Shown here piece by piece: positions 52,243-60,522 of a stretch of DNA of 64,000 nt (positions within the stretch are counted from its first letter, which is position 1; every line of letters begins with the position of its first letter). The DNA is from Enterocloster aldenensis. Lineage in GTDB: Bacteria; Bacillota; Clostridia; Lachnospirales; Lachnospiraceae. The stretch covers positions 1,055,824 to 1,119,823 of the forward strand of contig NZ_QVEX01000001.1 in assembly GCF_003434055.1 (NCBI RefSeq), written 5' to 3'. The position numbers were made by a program, and so were the translations under genes. Under the pieces are notes generated by a model that saw nothing but the letters and a program-made list of their open reading frames with translations, was not told the origin of the DNA and ran no database searches.

Positions 52243-53652
52243 TCAGGCACCTCCTGTATACATTTCCTTCATGATTTCATTGTAACGCCTGCGGTTCAGA
52301 CGGTAGTAGAAAAGCACGATACCGGTGATGATCCAGAACATGCCCGGTATGGTGGTAAATGAATGCTTGATTACTGCCAGCACGGCGGGATTCTGCCGTC
52401 CTCCGGCCACATATCCGCACATGCCCAGAACCATGGCCAGAAGCGAGGTGCCAAGAGCCATTCCCATCTTGTTGCCAAGGGAAATAAAGGCATACTGGAA
52501 CCCATCATTCCTCAGCCCGGTCTTCCACTCCCCATATTCCACACAGTCCGGGATGATTGCATAGATGGCTGTATTAAACCCGGAAAAGAAGAACTGGGTC
52601 AATGCCGATACCCCGTAAAACAGGATGGGGGAATCCTTTGCCGTAAACAGCCCCAGCCCCATCATGGAAATGCCGGTCAGGAATGCAAAAATGGATGCCG
52701 CCCTTCCCTTGTTGTTGGTCCAGCAAAACAGCAATGGAAAACAGGCTGCCCCGATAATGGAAGGGATTATGATACACATGGAATATACGCTAAAGAACGC
52801 CTTGCTGCCCTCCACATAGGTGAAATAATACAGTGCATCCGCATTCCTCCCATACAGTGTGAACCCGAACAGCAGCTGGCCTGCCAGGGCAAGGATATAG
52901 GGACGGTTCTGGGATACGGCCGCAAACTGTTCCTTCAGGGAAATCTTCTTATGCTCAGGTATGGCCACCACTTCCTTTGTCTTTGCAAAACAGAACATGT
53001 GGCACAGGGCAAAGATGCCTCCGTAAATAACGGCTATCAGGAGATATCCCCTTCTGTCGCTGCCCGCGCCCAGCGTTTCAATCAATGGCACGGTTATGAT
53101 ATTGATGATTCCAATGGCAATCATGGCTGCCACTGACCGGAAGGTATTAATCTGCGCACGCTCCTCTATGTTCTGGGTCATGGCCCCGCACAGGGTCCCG
53201 TATGGGATGTTGACGCATGTATATCCCAAAACCAGGATACAGTATGTCACGGTCATGTAAACAATCTTGGCCGTGCTGTTCCAACCAGGATGGGCCCAGA
53301 AGGTCAATATAAGGACAATGGCTGTCAGGGGCGCGGCCGCCAGAAGCCACGGCCTGTATCTTCCCCATCTGGTATGGGTCCGGTCGGTCAGGCTCCCGAT
53401 GATGGGGTCATTGACAGCGTCCCAGAACCGTGAGAAAAGCATCAGCCCGGCCACGGCCCCCATACTGATCCCAAATACATCGGTATAAAAAATCATCAGG
53501 AAATTACCCACAAACATCCAGCTGAAGTTGCAGCCCACATCCCCCATCCCATAGGCAACCTTGCTAATCAGCGGAACCTTTACGTCAGTGCCTGCATTCA
53601 AACCGGCACCTGTATCCCCTCTCATCCTACATCTTAAAGCCATATCTGTCAT
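52243..53652 (-). CDS. GPH-family (MelB-type) sugar:cation symporter
   Basis: A 469-residue 12-helix carrier of the glycoside-pentoside-hexuronide family. The cation-site and loop motif FSRFWDAVNDPIIGSLTDR followed by RWGRYRPWLL near residue 65-95 is typical, with the second-half counterpart PDCVEYGEWKTGLRNDG near 355. It should import a sugar, glycoside or polyol with Na+ or H+. AAGGAG lies ten bases before the ATG at 53652. It is placed between the dehydrogenase (20 bases) and the kinase (5 bases). Confidence 0.9.
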   Translation of the reverse strand: MTDMALRCRMRGDTGAGLNAGTDVKVPLISKVAYGMGDVGCNFSWMFVGNFLMIFYTDVFGISMGAVAGLMLFSRFWDAVNDPIIGSLTDRTHTRWGRYRPWLLAAAPLTAIVLILTFWAHPGWNSTAKIVYMTVTYCILVLGYTCVNIPYGTLCGAMTQNIEERAQINTFRSVAAMIAIGIINIITVPLIETLGAGSDRRGYLLIAVIYGGIFALCHMFCFAKTKEVVAIPEHKKISLKEQFAAVSQNRPYILALAGQLLFGFTLYGRNADALYYFTYVEGSKAFFSVYSMCIIIPSIIGAACFPLLFCWTNNKGRAASIFAFLTGISMMGLGLFTAKDSPILFYGVSALTQFFFSGFNTAIYAIIPDCVEYGEWKTGLRNDGFQYAFISLGNKMGMALGTSLLAMVLGMCGYVAGGRQNPAVLAVIKHSFTTIPGMFWIITGIVLFYYRLNRRRYNEIMKEMYTGGA

Positions 53653-53672
53653 ATCCCCGTATCTCCTTCTAT

Positions 53673-54698
53673 CTATTCCTGGACATTGATAATTACCTTC
53701 ATGGTGCTTTCCCTGTTCTCATCTATGTACTGGTATGCCTTCAGATAGTCCCTGAATGCAAAGTGCCTGGAGATAAGAGGGGACAGGACCACCTTTTTCT
53801 CATCCACAAGACGGATTGCATCCAGATAATCCTGGTTGCGGTACATCATACTGGTCTTAAGGTCCAGCTCATGGTCGTTAAGCACGGCCAGGTCAATCTG
53901 CCCCAGGCCAGCGAACACAGCCACCAATATGATGGTACTTCCCTTGCGCGCATACCTGACTGCCTGGCCCATGGTAATGTTGTTGCCTGCGCAGTCATAG
54001 ATGAGGTCTGCTTTATCCGGCCCAAAGCTTTCTGTCATGGCCTCCCCAAAGTCCTTTTCCCTGGTATCCACACAGAAGTCCACGCCGCACTCCTTTGCTT
54101 TCTCAAGACGCAGGGCGCTGACATCCGTAATCATCACCTGCCGCGCACCCAGACCCTTTGCTGCCTGGGCCACCAATATCCCGATGGGGCCTGCTCCCAG
54201 CACTGCAATCCTTGCTCCCGCCACATCCCCTGCCTGCTTCACGGCATGGACCGCAACTGCCAGCGGTTCAATCATGGCCCCCTCATCATGTCCCATGTCC
54301 TGCGGAAGCAGGGTAACCTTTGCGGCATCCACGGCAAAATAGTGGGATGCAGCGCCTGTGGTCTGAAAACCCATCACCTTCAGATCCTCGCACAGATTGT
54401 ATTTGCCGTGGCGGCACGGGTAGCATTGGCCGCACACCACCTGAGGCTGGATTGTCACCTTCTGCCCCGGCACGAATCCGGTCACTGCCCGCCCCGTCTT
54501 CACCACCTCGCCGGAAACCTCATGTCCCTGGGTCACGGGATAGCTTGTAAATGGATGCTCCCCATGGTACACATGGATGTCCGATCCACAGATTCCTATC
54601 TTCATGATCTTTATGAGCACTTCCCCCTCACTGATTTCCGGTACCGGAACCTCATGAAACCCGATTTTACCTGGTGCTGTCATTACCTGCTGTAACAT
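53673..54698 (-). CDS. Zinc-dependent medium-chain dehydrogenase (polyol/L-iditol type)
   Basis: A 341-residue MDR enzyme. Catalytic zinc ligands are in GICGSDIHVYHGEHP (Cys near 37, His near 58), the structural zinc lobe is GQCYPCRHGKYNLC near 88-101, and the NAD-binding loop is VLGAGPIGILVAQAAKG near 168. Relatives are sorbitol/L-iditol and threonine dehydrogenases. With fructokinase and GPH symporter downstream and a ROK regulator upstream, a hexitol-to-ketohexose step is the best hypothesis. The start at 54698 has AAAGGAG upstream, and an earlier ATG (54797) lies in the promoter region. Confidence 0.87.
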   Translation of the reverse strand: MLQQVMTAPGKIGFHEVPVPEISEGEVLIKIMKIGICGSDIHVYHGEHPFTSYPVTQGHEVSGEVVKTGRAVTGFVPGQKVTIQPQVVCGQCYPCRHGKYNLCEDLKVMGFQTTGAASHYFAVDAAKVTLLPQDMGHDEGAMIEPLAVAVHAVKQAGDVAGARIAVLGAGPIGILVAQAAKGLGARQVMITDVSALRLEKAKECGVDFCVDTREKDFGEAMTESFGPDKADLIYDCAGNNITMGQAVRYARKGSTIILVAVFAGLGQIDLAVLNDHELDLKTSMMYRNQDYLDAIRLVDEKKVVLSPLISRHFAFRDYLKAYQYIDENRESTMKVIINVQE

Positions 54699-54796
54699 AT
54701 CCCATCTCTCCTTTTTCTTTTTTGTATAATCTTTTATAAAATGTTTTATTAAAGTAGTTATATTATTGCACCAGGCAATGGGTTTGTCAATAACCA
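54699..54796 (-). promoter_or_regulatory. Promoter region of the dehydrogenase operon with inverted half-sites
   Basis: On the minus strand TTGACA is followed 17 bases later by AATAAT. Inverted half-sites GTAGTT and AACTAC flank this promoter, a plausible target for the ROK repressor encoded upstream. Confidence 0.45.
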
Positions 54797-54896
54797 AACT
54801 ACATTTTCATCAAAATGATTATTTTCTCTCTACTTTTTTGTGCAGTCTGCACAAAGCATACCGCCGCATAGGAAAACGGATTGCCCATAATGCAAA

Positions 54897-54932
54897 GGAT
54901 GCGGTTCCTGTGTCTTAACAGAAACCGCATCC
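54897..54932 (-). terminator. Terminator of the ROK regulator gene
   Basis: GGATGCGGTT...CTGT and ACAG...AACCGCATCC form a long stem around TGTCTTA-type loop sequence, 10 bases past the stop at 54943 on the minus strand; the T-tract is weak. Confidence 0.65.
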
Positions 54933-54942
54933 TCAATCTGAC

Positions 54943-56091
54943 CTATATCATTGTCCGAAAATACTCATCCATGAATGTCATGGCAATCCCCACCGCGGAC
55001 GCCTCCTTTTCATAGCTGCAGTTTTTCATGTAAAGGGTATCATTATCAAACTTATTATGAACCATCACCTTCCTGCCCAGCTGTGACATATAAGGCCTTA
55101 GATAACCGCCCACATATCCGCCCAGCACGATATCGCAGTCAAAACACATCCTGAGGTTGGTAATGACAATGGACAGGTCCTCCAGATACGTGTCCCAGAC
55201 CGCCGCGGCATCCCGGTCCTTATTCACCAGAAGTTGGAAAAACTCCCCCAGGCCTCCATCCTCCCCCACAAAGGAGGACAATACCCTGGCGGAACAATAA
55301 GGGTCCGCACATCCCCGCTTACCGCAGTAACACGGCTTTCCTTCCGGATATATGATCATGTGCCCAAACTCCGCGCTGCGGAAATGGTCCCCCCCGTAAA
55401 TATCATTATCCAGATAGATGGAACCGCCCACCGTGTTGCTGAGGGAGAGGTAAACCGCGTTCCGGTCCCTGCCCTTTAGTTCTGCGATTGCAGCGCTGTT
55501 GGCATCATTTTCAAAATGCACCGGATATGGGATATGCCTGCTTATGACCTCCAGGTTGATGTCGCTGACCTGAAGGATATGGGAACGTACCAGACGGCTG
55601 TTTTCCTTATCTATGATACCAGGCAGGGAAATGCCCACTCCCAGGATTTTCTTTTTGTCCACCCCGCCTGCATCCAGGAACTGCTCCAATTCCGCTGCCA
55701 GGCCTTCATAATACTCTGCCGTGTTCTCAAACCGCCTGCGTACCCTGATGCTGCATACCGCGTCCCCTTTCAGGTCTATTATCACAAACCCCACATGGTT
55801 GGCCGTGATATCAACCCCGGCCGCATACCTTACATCCTTCACAACAGACAGCGCCTTGGCCTTGCGCCCTCCTGTGGATTCATATTCCCCCACCTCCTCC
55901 ACGATTCCTGCTTCCAGGAGTTCCTTCACATTCTGAAGCACGGTGGGCATGCTCAGACCCAGTTCAATGGCCAGCTCAGGCTTGGAAACCTGCTTTCTGT
56001 GAAGGATATGGCTGGCAATCCTTGCCTTGTTCTGGCGTTTCTTTTCCATTGCTTTTTCATTTATCTTCATAATAGGGCCGCCTACTTTCAT
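54943..56091 (-). CDS. ROK-family transcriptional repressor
   Basis: About 382 residues. An N-terminal winged helix (ILHRKQVSKPELAIELGLSM, then PTVLQNVKELLEAGIVEEVG) is followed by a ROK sugar-kinase-like domain (AAGVDITANHVGFVIIDLKG, GVGISLPGIIDKE near 165) that holds the zinc site CYCGKRGCADPYCS near 255. Such proteins of the NagC/XylR group bind sugars or sugar phosphates and repress nearby catabolic genes. It lies 244 bases upstream of the dehydrogenase-GPH-kinase operon on the same strand, its expected target. Several ATGs are possible (56139, 56091, 56070); 56091 is chosen for the AAAAGAG just upstream, with moderate certainty. Confidence 0.85.
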   Translation of the reverse strand: MKVGGPIMKINEKAMEKKRQNKARIASHILHRKQVSKPELAIELGLSMPTVLQNVKELLEAGIVEEVGEYESTGGRKAKALSVVKDVRYAAGVDITANHVGFVIIDLKGDAVCSIRVRRRFENTAEYYEGLAAELEQFLDAGGVDKKKILGVGISLPGIIDKENSRLVRSHILQVSDINLEVISRHIPYPVHFENDANSAAIAELKGRDRNAVYLSLSNTVGGSIYLDNDIYGGDHFRSAEFGHMIIYPEGKPCYCGKRGCADPYCSARVLSSFVGEDGGLGEFFQLLVNKDRDAAAVWDTYLEDLSIVITNLRMCFDCDIVLGGYVGGYLRPYMSQLGRKVMVHNKFDNDTLYMKNCSYEKEASAVGIAMTFMDEYFRTMI

Positions 56092-56208
56092 AAACTCTTT
56101 TCTAAAAGCAATCATACATCTAATAAGGGCAGATGGCAAGGGGTAATTCAGGAAACCGGGAACAGCTGCCCTGCTTGCTTAGGAAGGCCTTCAAAAAAAC
56201 CGGCTTTG

Positions 56209-56421
56209 ATGCAGCGGGTCCAAAGTTGTCCCTCCATGGACCAGGGAATCCAGATGGCTGTCATTTCTGTCCGGACAAATTCTTTGATTGGGGATATATA
56301 CCTGAAACGGGAGGACGCCATATGCTGGATCGGCTATACAATCTCACCGGACAACGCCCGGCAGGGATATATCCGTGAAGTAATTCCCGCTGTCATAACC
56401 CCTATAAATGAAGCCAAATAA
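56209..56421 (+). pseudogene. Fragment of a GNAT acetyltransferase
   Basis: On the plus strand, about 70 in-frame codons encode SLIGDIYLKREDAICWIGYTI and SPDNARQGYIREVI, the acetyl-CoA-binding half of a GNAT enzyme (beta4, the R/Q-x-x-G-x-G/A-type loop seen as RQGYI, and the start of alpha3). The protein ends soon after at a stop (56419-56421), before the family's last third, and no upstream frame supplies the N-terminal part. A convincing ribosome site is lacking. It is best read as a decayed remnant in the spacer 56140-56446, which contains nothing else. Confidence 0.55.
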
Positions 56422-56446
56422 AGAAAGGTCCCTGGCGCCGTCATCC

Positions 56447-57046
56447 TCACACCTGGGACCCATAATCCTTCAGCCATTTCCTGCGCCTCTTATAATCCGG
56501 CAGAATCCGCTCCACCTCTGCCCAGAACCTGGCAGAGTGGTTCATCTCTTTCCTGTGGGCCAGTTCATGGACCACCACATAATCCAGTACCTCCGGCGGC
56601 ATGAGGATCAGTTTCCAATGGAAATTCAGGTTCCCCTGGGCGCTGCAGCTGCCCCACCGTGTCCTGGCTGCCCGGATGGCAATGCGGTTATAGGTCACGC
56701 CCATCAGCCCTGCGTAATAAGCCGCCCTGGCTTCCAGCTGCGTCCTGGCCCTTTTCCTGTAAGCTGCCTCCAGTTCCGGATGGGCCACATAGTCGGGCAG
56801 GGGCCTCTGCTCCCTGATGCGCCGCTTTTCTTCCATGAGGAACCATTTCTGCACAATCCAGTCCTGGCGTTCTTTTATGAAATCCATCACCGCCTGGCTG
56901 GGGATTCCCCGCGGCATCCTGGCACACACGCGCCCGTCTGCCTTGATTTCAAGCCCAAGGGTGATGCGTCTGGAATACAGCACCTCCACCGGTATGTTCC
57001 CTTCCTCATCCCCGCGGCGCCAGCCGATTTCCACTTTGCGTATCAT
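56447..57046 (-). CDS. YgjP-like (M48-type) metal-dependent hydrolase
   Basis: A protein of about 199 residues from the YgjP/DUF45 group. The zinc motif VVVHELAHRKEMNHSARFW near residue 155-173 (HELAH plus downstream His and Glu) is intact, preceded by the family's RWGSCSAQGNLNFHWKL. Bacterial members are metalloproteases of unknown physiological substrate. The start at 57046 (MIRKVEIG) is favoured over 57094 because the family similarity begins there. Downstream of wzm on the same strand, it is not a polysaccharide gene and marks the break in that locus. Confidence 0.82.
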   Translation of the reverse strand: MIRKVEIGWRRGDEEGNIPVEVLYSRRITLGLEIKADGRVCARMPRGIPSQAVMDFIKERQDWIVQKWFLMEEKRRIREQRPLPDYVAHPELEAAYRKRARTQLEARAAYYAGLMGVTYNRIAIRAARTRWGSCSAQGNLNFHWKLILMPPEVLDYVVVHELAHRKEMNHSARFWAEVERILPDYKRRRKWLKDYGSQV

Positions 57047-57117
57047 ATCAATGCCAGCCTTCTTTCCACAATCCGTCCAAGGCACACTCCGCACCAGCGC
57101 CTGTGCAGTACATTAAA

Positions 57118-57182
57118 AGCACCCTTACAGCACACCGGCCGCGCCTTTTTAACACACAGGCAGCACCCTTACAGCACATCGG
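57118..57182. repeat. Direct repeat at the 3' end of wzm
   Basis: AGCACCCTTACAGCACACCGG (57118-57138) and AGCACCCTTACAGCACATCGG (57162-57182) differ at one base and are 44 bases apart. The second copy contains the wzm stop and last codons, so the first is a duplicate of the gene's 3' end, as at 28172-28289. Confidence 0.75.
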
Positions 57183-57984
57183 AAAAATGCGGTCTTAAGC
57201 GCTTGAACATTTTCAGTCCCACCAGGAATACCACTGTGGTAACCCCCCAGTAATACAGCGTCAGGGTAGGCCTTTCCCAGAACCAGTTCCCGGTCAGCAT
57301 ACTGTCCCTGTAGCCTGCCGCAATATAATAAAAGGGGTTCAGCTTTAAGACAGTCCCAATCCAGGGGAGGCGGTCCGTAAACATGGATTCATGGTACATG
57401 ATCGGTGTCATCCAGATTCCGAACTGGATACAGATGGAGACAATCTGTGCCATGTCCTTGAAGAATACATTGACCGCAGAGGTAAAGAATCCAATCCCCA
57501 GGGCCAGCATGGATGCCGCAAAGGTATAGTACAAGGCCTGAAGCCAGGTAACCCTGACCGTAACCCCGGTCACAAGATACAGCCCCAGCATGATGAGGAC
57601 AAAGAATCCATGAACCATCAGGCAGCTCATCAGCTTGATGATTGGAAGGATTTCCACCTTAAACACCACCTTTTTCACAAGATAACTATATTCCTGCAGG
57701 CAGTTGGTAACCGTATTCAGCACCTCGCTGTAAAAAAACCAGGGCACGATGCCCGCTACCAGCCAGGCCACATAGGAAGCCCCCGGCACTGGCGGAGGCG
57801 TCCTGAAACCCGCAGGTCCAAAGATGATTGCATAGATGGCAATGGTCACAATGGGCTGGATGAACATCCATACAATCCCAAAATAAGACCCAACGAACCG
57901 TTTCCGGAAATCAGCCTTGCCCAAATCCCATATCAGCTTTCTCTTCTCAATGATCTCCCTACCAAGAGACAGTACATAATTCAT
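57169..57984 (-). CDS. wzm: Polysaccharide ABC exporter permease (Wzm)
   Basis: A 271-residue ABC-2-type permease with six membrane segments. Diagnostic stretches are the N-terminal amphipathic region DLGKADFRKRFVGSYFGIVW, the reentrant/second helix region QPIVTIAIYAIIF and the C-terminal KLNPFYYIAAGYRDSML. It forms the channel for undecaprenyl-linked glycan with a Wzt ATPase. AAAGGAAA precedes the ATG. It is 33 bases after rfbC. The partner ATPase gene is not next to it but 15 kb downstream at 40.4-41.9 kb, in the same orientation, which is unusual for this pair. Confidence 0.92.
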   Translation of the reverse strand: MNYVLSLGREIIEKRKLIWDLGKADFRKRFVGSYFGIVWMFIQPIVTIAIYAIIFGPAGFRTPPPVPGASYVAWLVAGIVPWFFYSEVLNTVTNCLQEYSYLVKKVVFKVEILPIIKLMSCLMVHGFFVLIMLGLYLVTGVTVRVTWLQALYYTFAASMLALGIGFFTSAVNVFFKDMAQIVSICIQFGIWMTPIMYHESMFTDRLPWIGTVLKLNPFYYIAAGYRDSMLTGNWFWERPTLTLYYWGVTTVVFLVGLKMFKRLRPHFSDVL

Positions 57985-58017
57985 ATATGATTTCCTTTTC
58001 TCTAGACGCTGTATCAG

Positions 58018-58572
58018 TTAAAATTTGAATGTGTCCTTAAGGCCGCCCCACTTCTTATCCTTTTCCGAGATAATCAGTTCCATGCCCTCTGATACCGGCC
58101 AGTCAACCCCGATTTCAGGATCGTCCCACTTAAGGCCGCCTTCATCGCCGGGATGATAGAAGTCCGTGCATTTGTATGCGAACTCCGCTTGATCCGAGAG
58201 CACCAGGAAACCATGGGCAAATCCTTCCGGAATATAGAACTGCTTTTTATTCTCAGCGGACAGGACCACACCGAACCATTTTCCATATGTCCCGGAATCA
58301 GAGCGCAGGTCTACCGCCACGTCGAACACGGTCCCGCGTACGGCGCGGACCAGCTTGCCCTGGGGATACTGTTTCTGGAAATGCAGGCCCCTTAACACGC
58401 CCTTGACCGACATGGACTGGTTGTCCTGGACAAATACCATATTAAGGCCGGCTTCCCTAAAATCATTCTGGTTGTAGGTTTCCACAAAATAGCCTCTCTC
58501 ATCCTTAAACACGGTCGGCTCAATCACATATAACCCTTTGATATCACAGGGTGTCACTTTAATCTTTCCCAT
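58018..58572 (-). CDS. rfbC: dTDP-4-dehydrorhamnose 3,5-epimerase
   Basis: A 184-residue cupin-fold epimerase of the dTDP-L-rhamnose pathway. It has the active-site His in LRGLHFQKQYPQGKLVRA near residue 62, the catalytic Asp/Tyr region (FDVAVDLRSDSGTYGKW), and EGFAHGFLVLSD near 118. The length is as expected. rfbA, rfbB and rfbD are not in the window and would have to be elsewhere. GAGGAG precedes the ATG. It follows the DUF2142 gene after a 225-base spacer containing the deleted foldback repeat. It supports rhamnose in the polymer, as does the rhamnosyltransferase-like GT2 at 60.9 kb. Confidence 0.93.
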   Translation of the reverse strand: MGKIKVTPCDIKGLYVIEPTVFKDERGYFVETYNQNDFREAGLNMVFVQDNQSMSVKGVLRGLHFQKQYPQGKLVRAVRGTVFDVAVDLRSDSGTYGKWFGVVLSAENKKQFYIPEGFAHGFLVLSDQAEFAYKCTDFYHPGDEGGLKWDDPEIGVDWPVSEGMELIISEKDKKWGGLKDTFKF

Positions 58573-58730
58573 TATCGTCTGCTCCTCTTATCTTAAATCT
58601 TTGGCCTGTCATACCCGTATAGGACGGGTATCCATGATACATGCGGGGTTTTCCACATCCATTTGGCAATTTTATCACTTTATCCACTGTATGGCAATAC
58701 CTTGTCCACTTTCCCTGGCCGGATGCCAGG

Positions 58731-58799
58731 GTCTGTTTAAAAATTCATTCCCACAAAGTGGGACGCACAGCTGACGGAAAGCAGTTTTCAAACACACCT
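58731..58799. repeat. Internally deleted, inverted copy of the 25.5-kb foldback repeat
   Basis: On the minus strand this 69-base block matches the left arm 25526-25574 (core GCTTTCCGTCAGCTGTGCGT identical) and then jumps to 25660-25682 (GAATGAATTTT, AAACAGACC). The missing ~85 bases of the long copy lie between two GGGA tetramers, so the short form looks like a deletion at microhomology. It abuts the stop of the DUF2142 gene (58798-58800), just as the long copy abuts rfbF. Confidence 0.8.
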
Positions 58800-60522
58800 A
58801 GGAAACGCGCAGGCACACGATACTGAAAATCCGGACGGCAACATACAGATCCATCACCATCATGATATATAACAGCGGCCTGTCCCCGCAATCCGTCCGC
58901 ACCACCTTGTCATTTTTAAGCGTAAGTAAAAACATGGGCAGCAGCGGCAGCAGGTATCTTCCCTGTACCCCGTTAATCACATTGGAGGTCACCGGGGTCC
59001 AGGCCAACAGCATGGAAAACATCAGGGCTCCAAGGCAAAGCAGGCAAAGGAACCATATCCAGACACGGCTTCCCATGTTCATGACAATGCCCTCCCCCGG
59101 TTTCCTGAATGCAAGCATCAGCAGGATGGCGGTCATCCCCAGTATGACCACATATGGGGTATTAAGCACGGCGTCCATGTTGCCCAGGGCTTCCCCCAGC
59201 ATACCGGAATATAGCTTCTCCCCCTGCCACATCAGGGTATTGTAGCACATCTTAAGGACCAGAAGCGGGCTGTGAAGCAGCTGGGCAAATGTATATCCTG
59301 CTTCCTCCGCCCAGGTGATATAGCCCTCCGACGCCTCTGTGTACATGGCCACGGTCTGCCGGTTCACCAGCAGCATGGCTGCGCCAAAAGCGCCCAGCAC
59401 AGCCGCGGCGGACGCGGTCCATTTCCCCCATCCCCCAAATTTGCGGACCGGGATTAACAGGCAGAAACCTGCTATGACCCCGTATACCATCTTACACGGC
59501 CCCATCACCCCCATGACAAGGGCCAGCTGGACCACATCCCATACGCGGACCTTTTCCGCCTTATAGGCCAGGTGCAGGCAGACCGCGGCAAAATAACTGC
59601 TCAGTGAGATGATCATCACATCATAGGAAAAGGATGAAGCCAGGTGCAGTGTCATGGGAAGCAGGAATACGCCGGCCGCCACTTCCTTTCCAAAAGGCAT
59701 CCTGCGGATGGTAAGGTATCCCATGGCGGTAAAGAACAGAAGGTTGAACAGTCTTCCCATATAGAGAAGCCCCAGGCCTCCAAGACCCATGACCCGCGCC
59801 ATGGTGATGCCCAGGGCCTGGGGCACATAGGCCAGGGGGGTTGTCCTCACAGGCGGCTGGCAGGAAACCGCTGTCCCCTCCCCGCCGGCGCTTTTAAGCC
59901 CCCGCTCCCTTATGGTCCTGTAGGTCCCCTCTGTCAGTTCCTGTCCAAGAACCACTGCCCGGTCCACAGAAACACCGCTGCCTTCACCGCCCTCTATATG
60001 GCGGTAACCGCTTCCGTCGTCTTCCATCACATCATATAAATCCTCGATAAACGCATCCTGCACACGTATCAGCACATGTCCGTCCTCTGCATTGGCAGCC
60101 TGCCCCATCATATGGCTGGACAGCTGGTAAGCGCTGATATAGTGGCTCACCTCGTCCGGCGCGGACAGCGGCGGAAGGACGAACAGGAACAGGATCCCAA
60201 GGCTCAGGGAAGCGGCTGCAGATATCTGCCCGATTTTCCATTTATCCCGGATGAAAATAACATATCCAAGGCCAGACGCACACAGCCCGGCCCAGACGCA
60301 CACAGCCGCGTACCAGCCGTAAAGCCACCGGTCCCCTGTCTTAAGGACTCCTGCCCGCACATCCAGGAAATGCCAGGCAGCCAGAATAAGAAGTACAATG
60401 CCGCACCCAATCCATAACACCGGTTGTTTCCTGCCCGGCATATGCCTCCTGACCAGAATACCTTTCCTGTCCGGCACAGCTTTCCTGCCCGGCGCGCCCT
60501 TTCCACCTTTCCTATCTGCCAT
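58798..60522 (-). CDS. DUF2142-family polytopic membrane protein
   Basis: A 574-residue membrane protein with about 12 helices. The family mark is PPLSAPDEVSHYISAYQLS in the first external loop (near residue 110), where the Pro-Asp-Glu/His group probably forms the active site of a GT-C-like enzyme. DUF2142 proteins occur in polysaccharide and teichoic-acid-type gene clusters and are thought to be glycosyltransferases; none is assigned here. A basic N-terminal tail (DRKGGKGAPGRKAVPDRKG) precedes the first helix. The start overlaps the DUF2304 gene by 11 bases; 60522 is chosen for the GGGGAGG six bases upstream. Confidence 0.78.
   Translation of the reverse strand: MADRKGGKGAPGRKAVPDRKGILVRRHMPGRKQPVLWIGCGIVLLILAAWHFLDVRAGVLKTGDRWLYGWYAAVCVWAGLCASGLGYVIFIRDKWKIGQISAAASLSLGILFLFVLPPLSAPDEVSHYISAYQLSSHMMGQAANAEDGHVLIRVQDAFIEDLYDVMEDDGSGYRHIEGGEGSGVSVDRAVVLGQELTEGTYRTIRERGLKSAGGEGTAVSCQPPVRTTPLAYVPQALGITMARVMGLGGLGLLYMGRLFNLLFFTAMGYLTIRRMPFGKEVAAGVFLLPMTLHLASSFSYDVMIISLSSYFAAVCLHLAYKAEKVRVWDVVQLALVMGVMGPCKMVYGVIAGFCLLIPVRKFGGWGKWTASAAAVLGAFGAAMLLVNRQTVAMYTEASEGYITWAEEAGYTFAQLLHSPLLVLKMCYNTLMWQGEKLYSGMLGEALGNMDAVLNTPYVVILGMTAILLMLAFRKPGEGIVMNMGSRVWIWFLCLLCLGALMFSMLLAWTPVTSNVINGVQGRYLLPLLPMFLLTLKNDKVVRTDCGDRPLLYIMMVMDLYVAVRIFSIVCLRVS

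Noticed and set aside
41857..57168. Genomic island or prophage between wzt and wzm
   Set aside because: No integrase, transposase (other than the Rpn relic), tRNA or att-like direct repeats were found, and the genes are ordinary metabolic ones.
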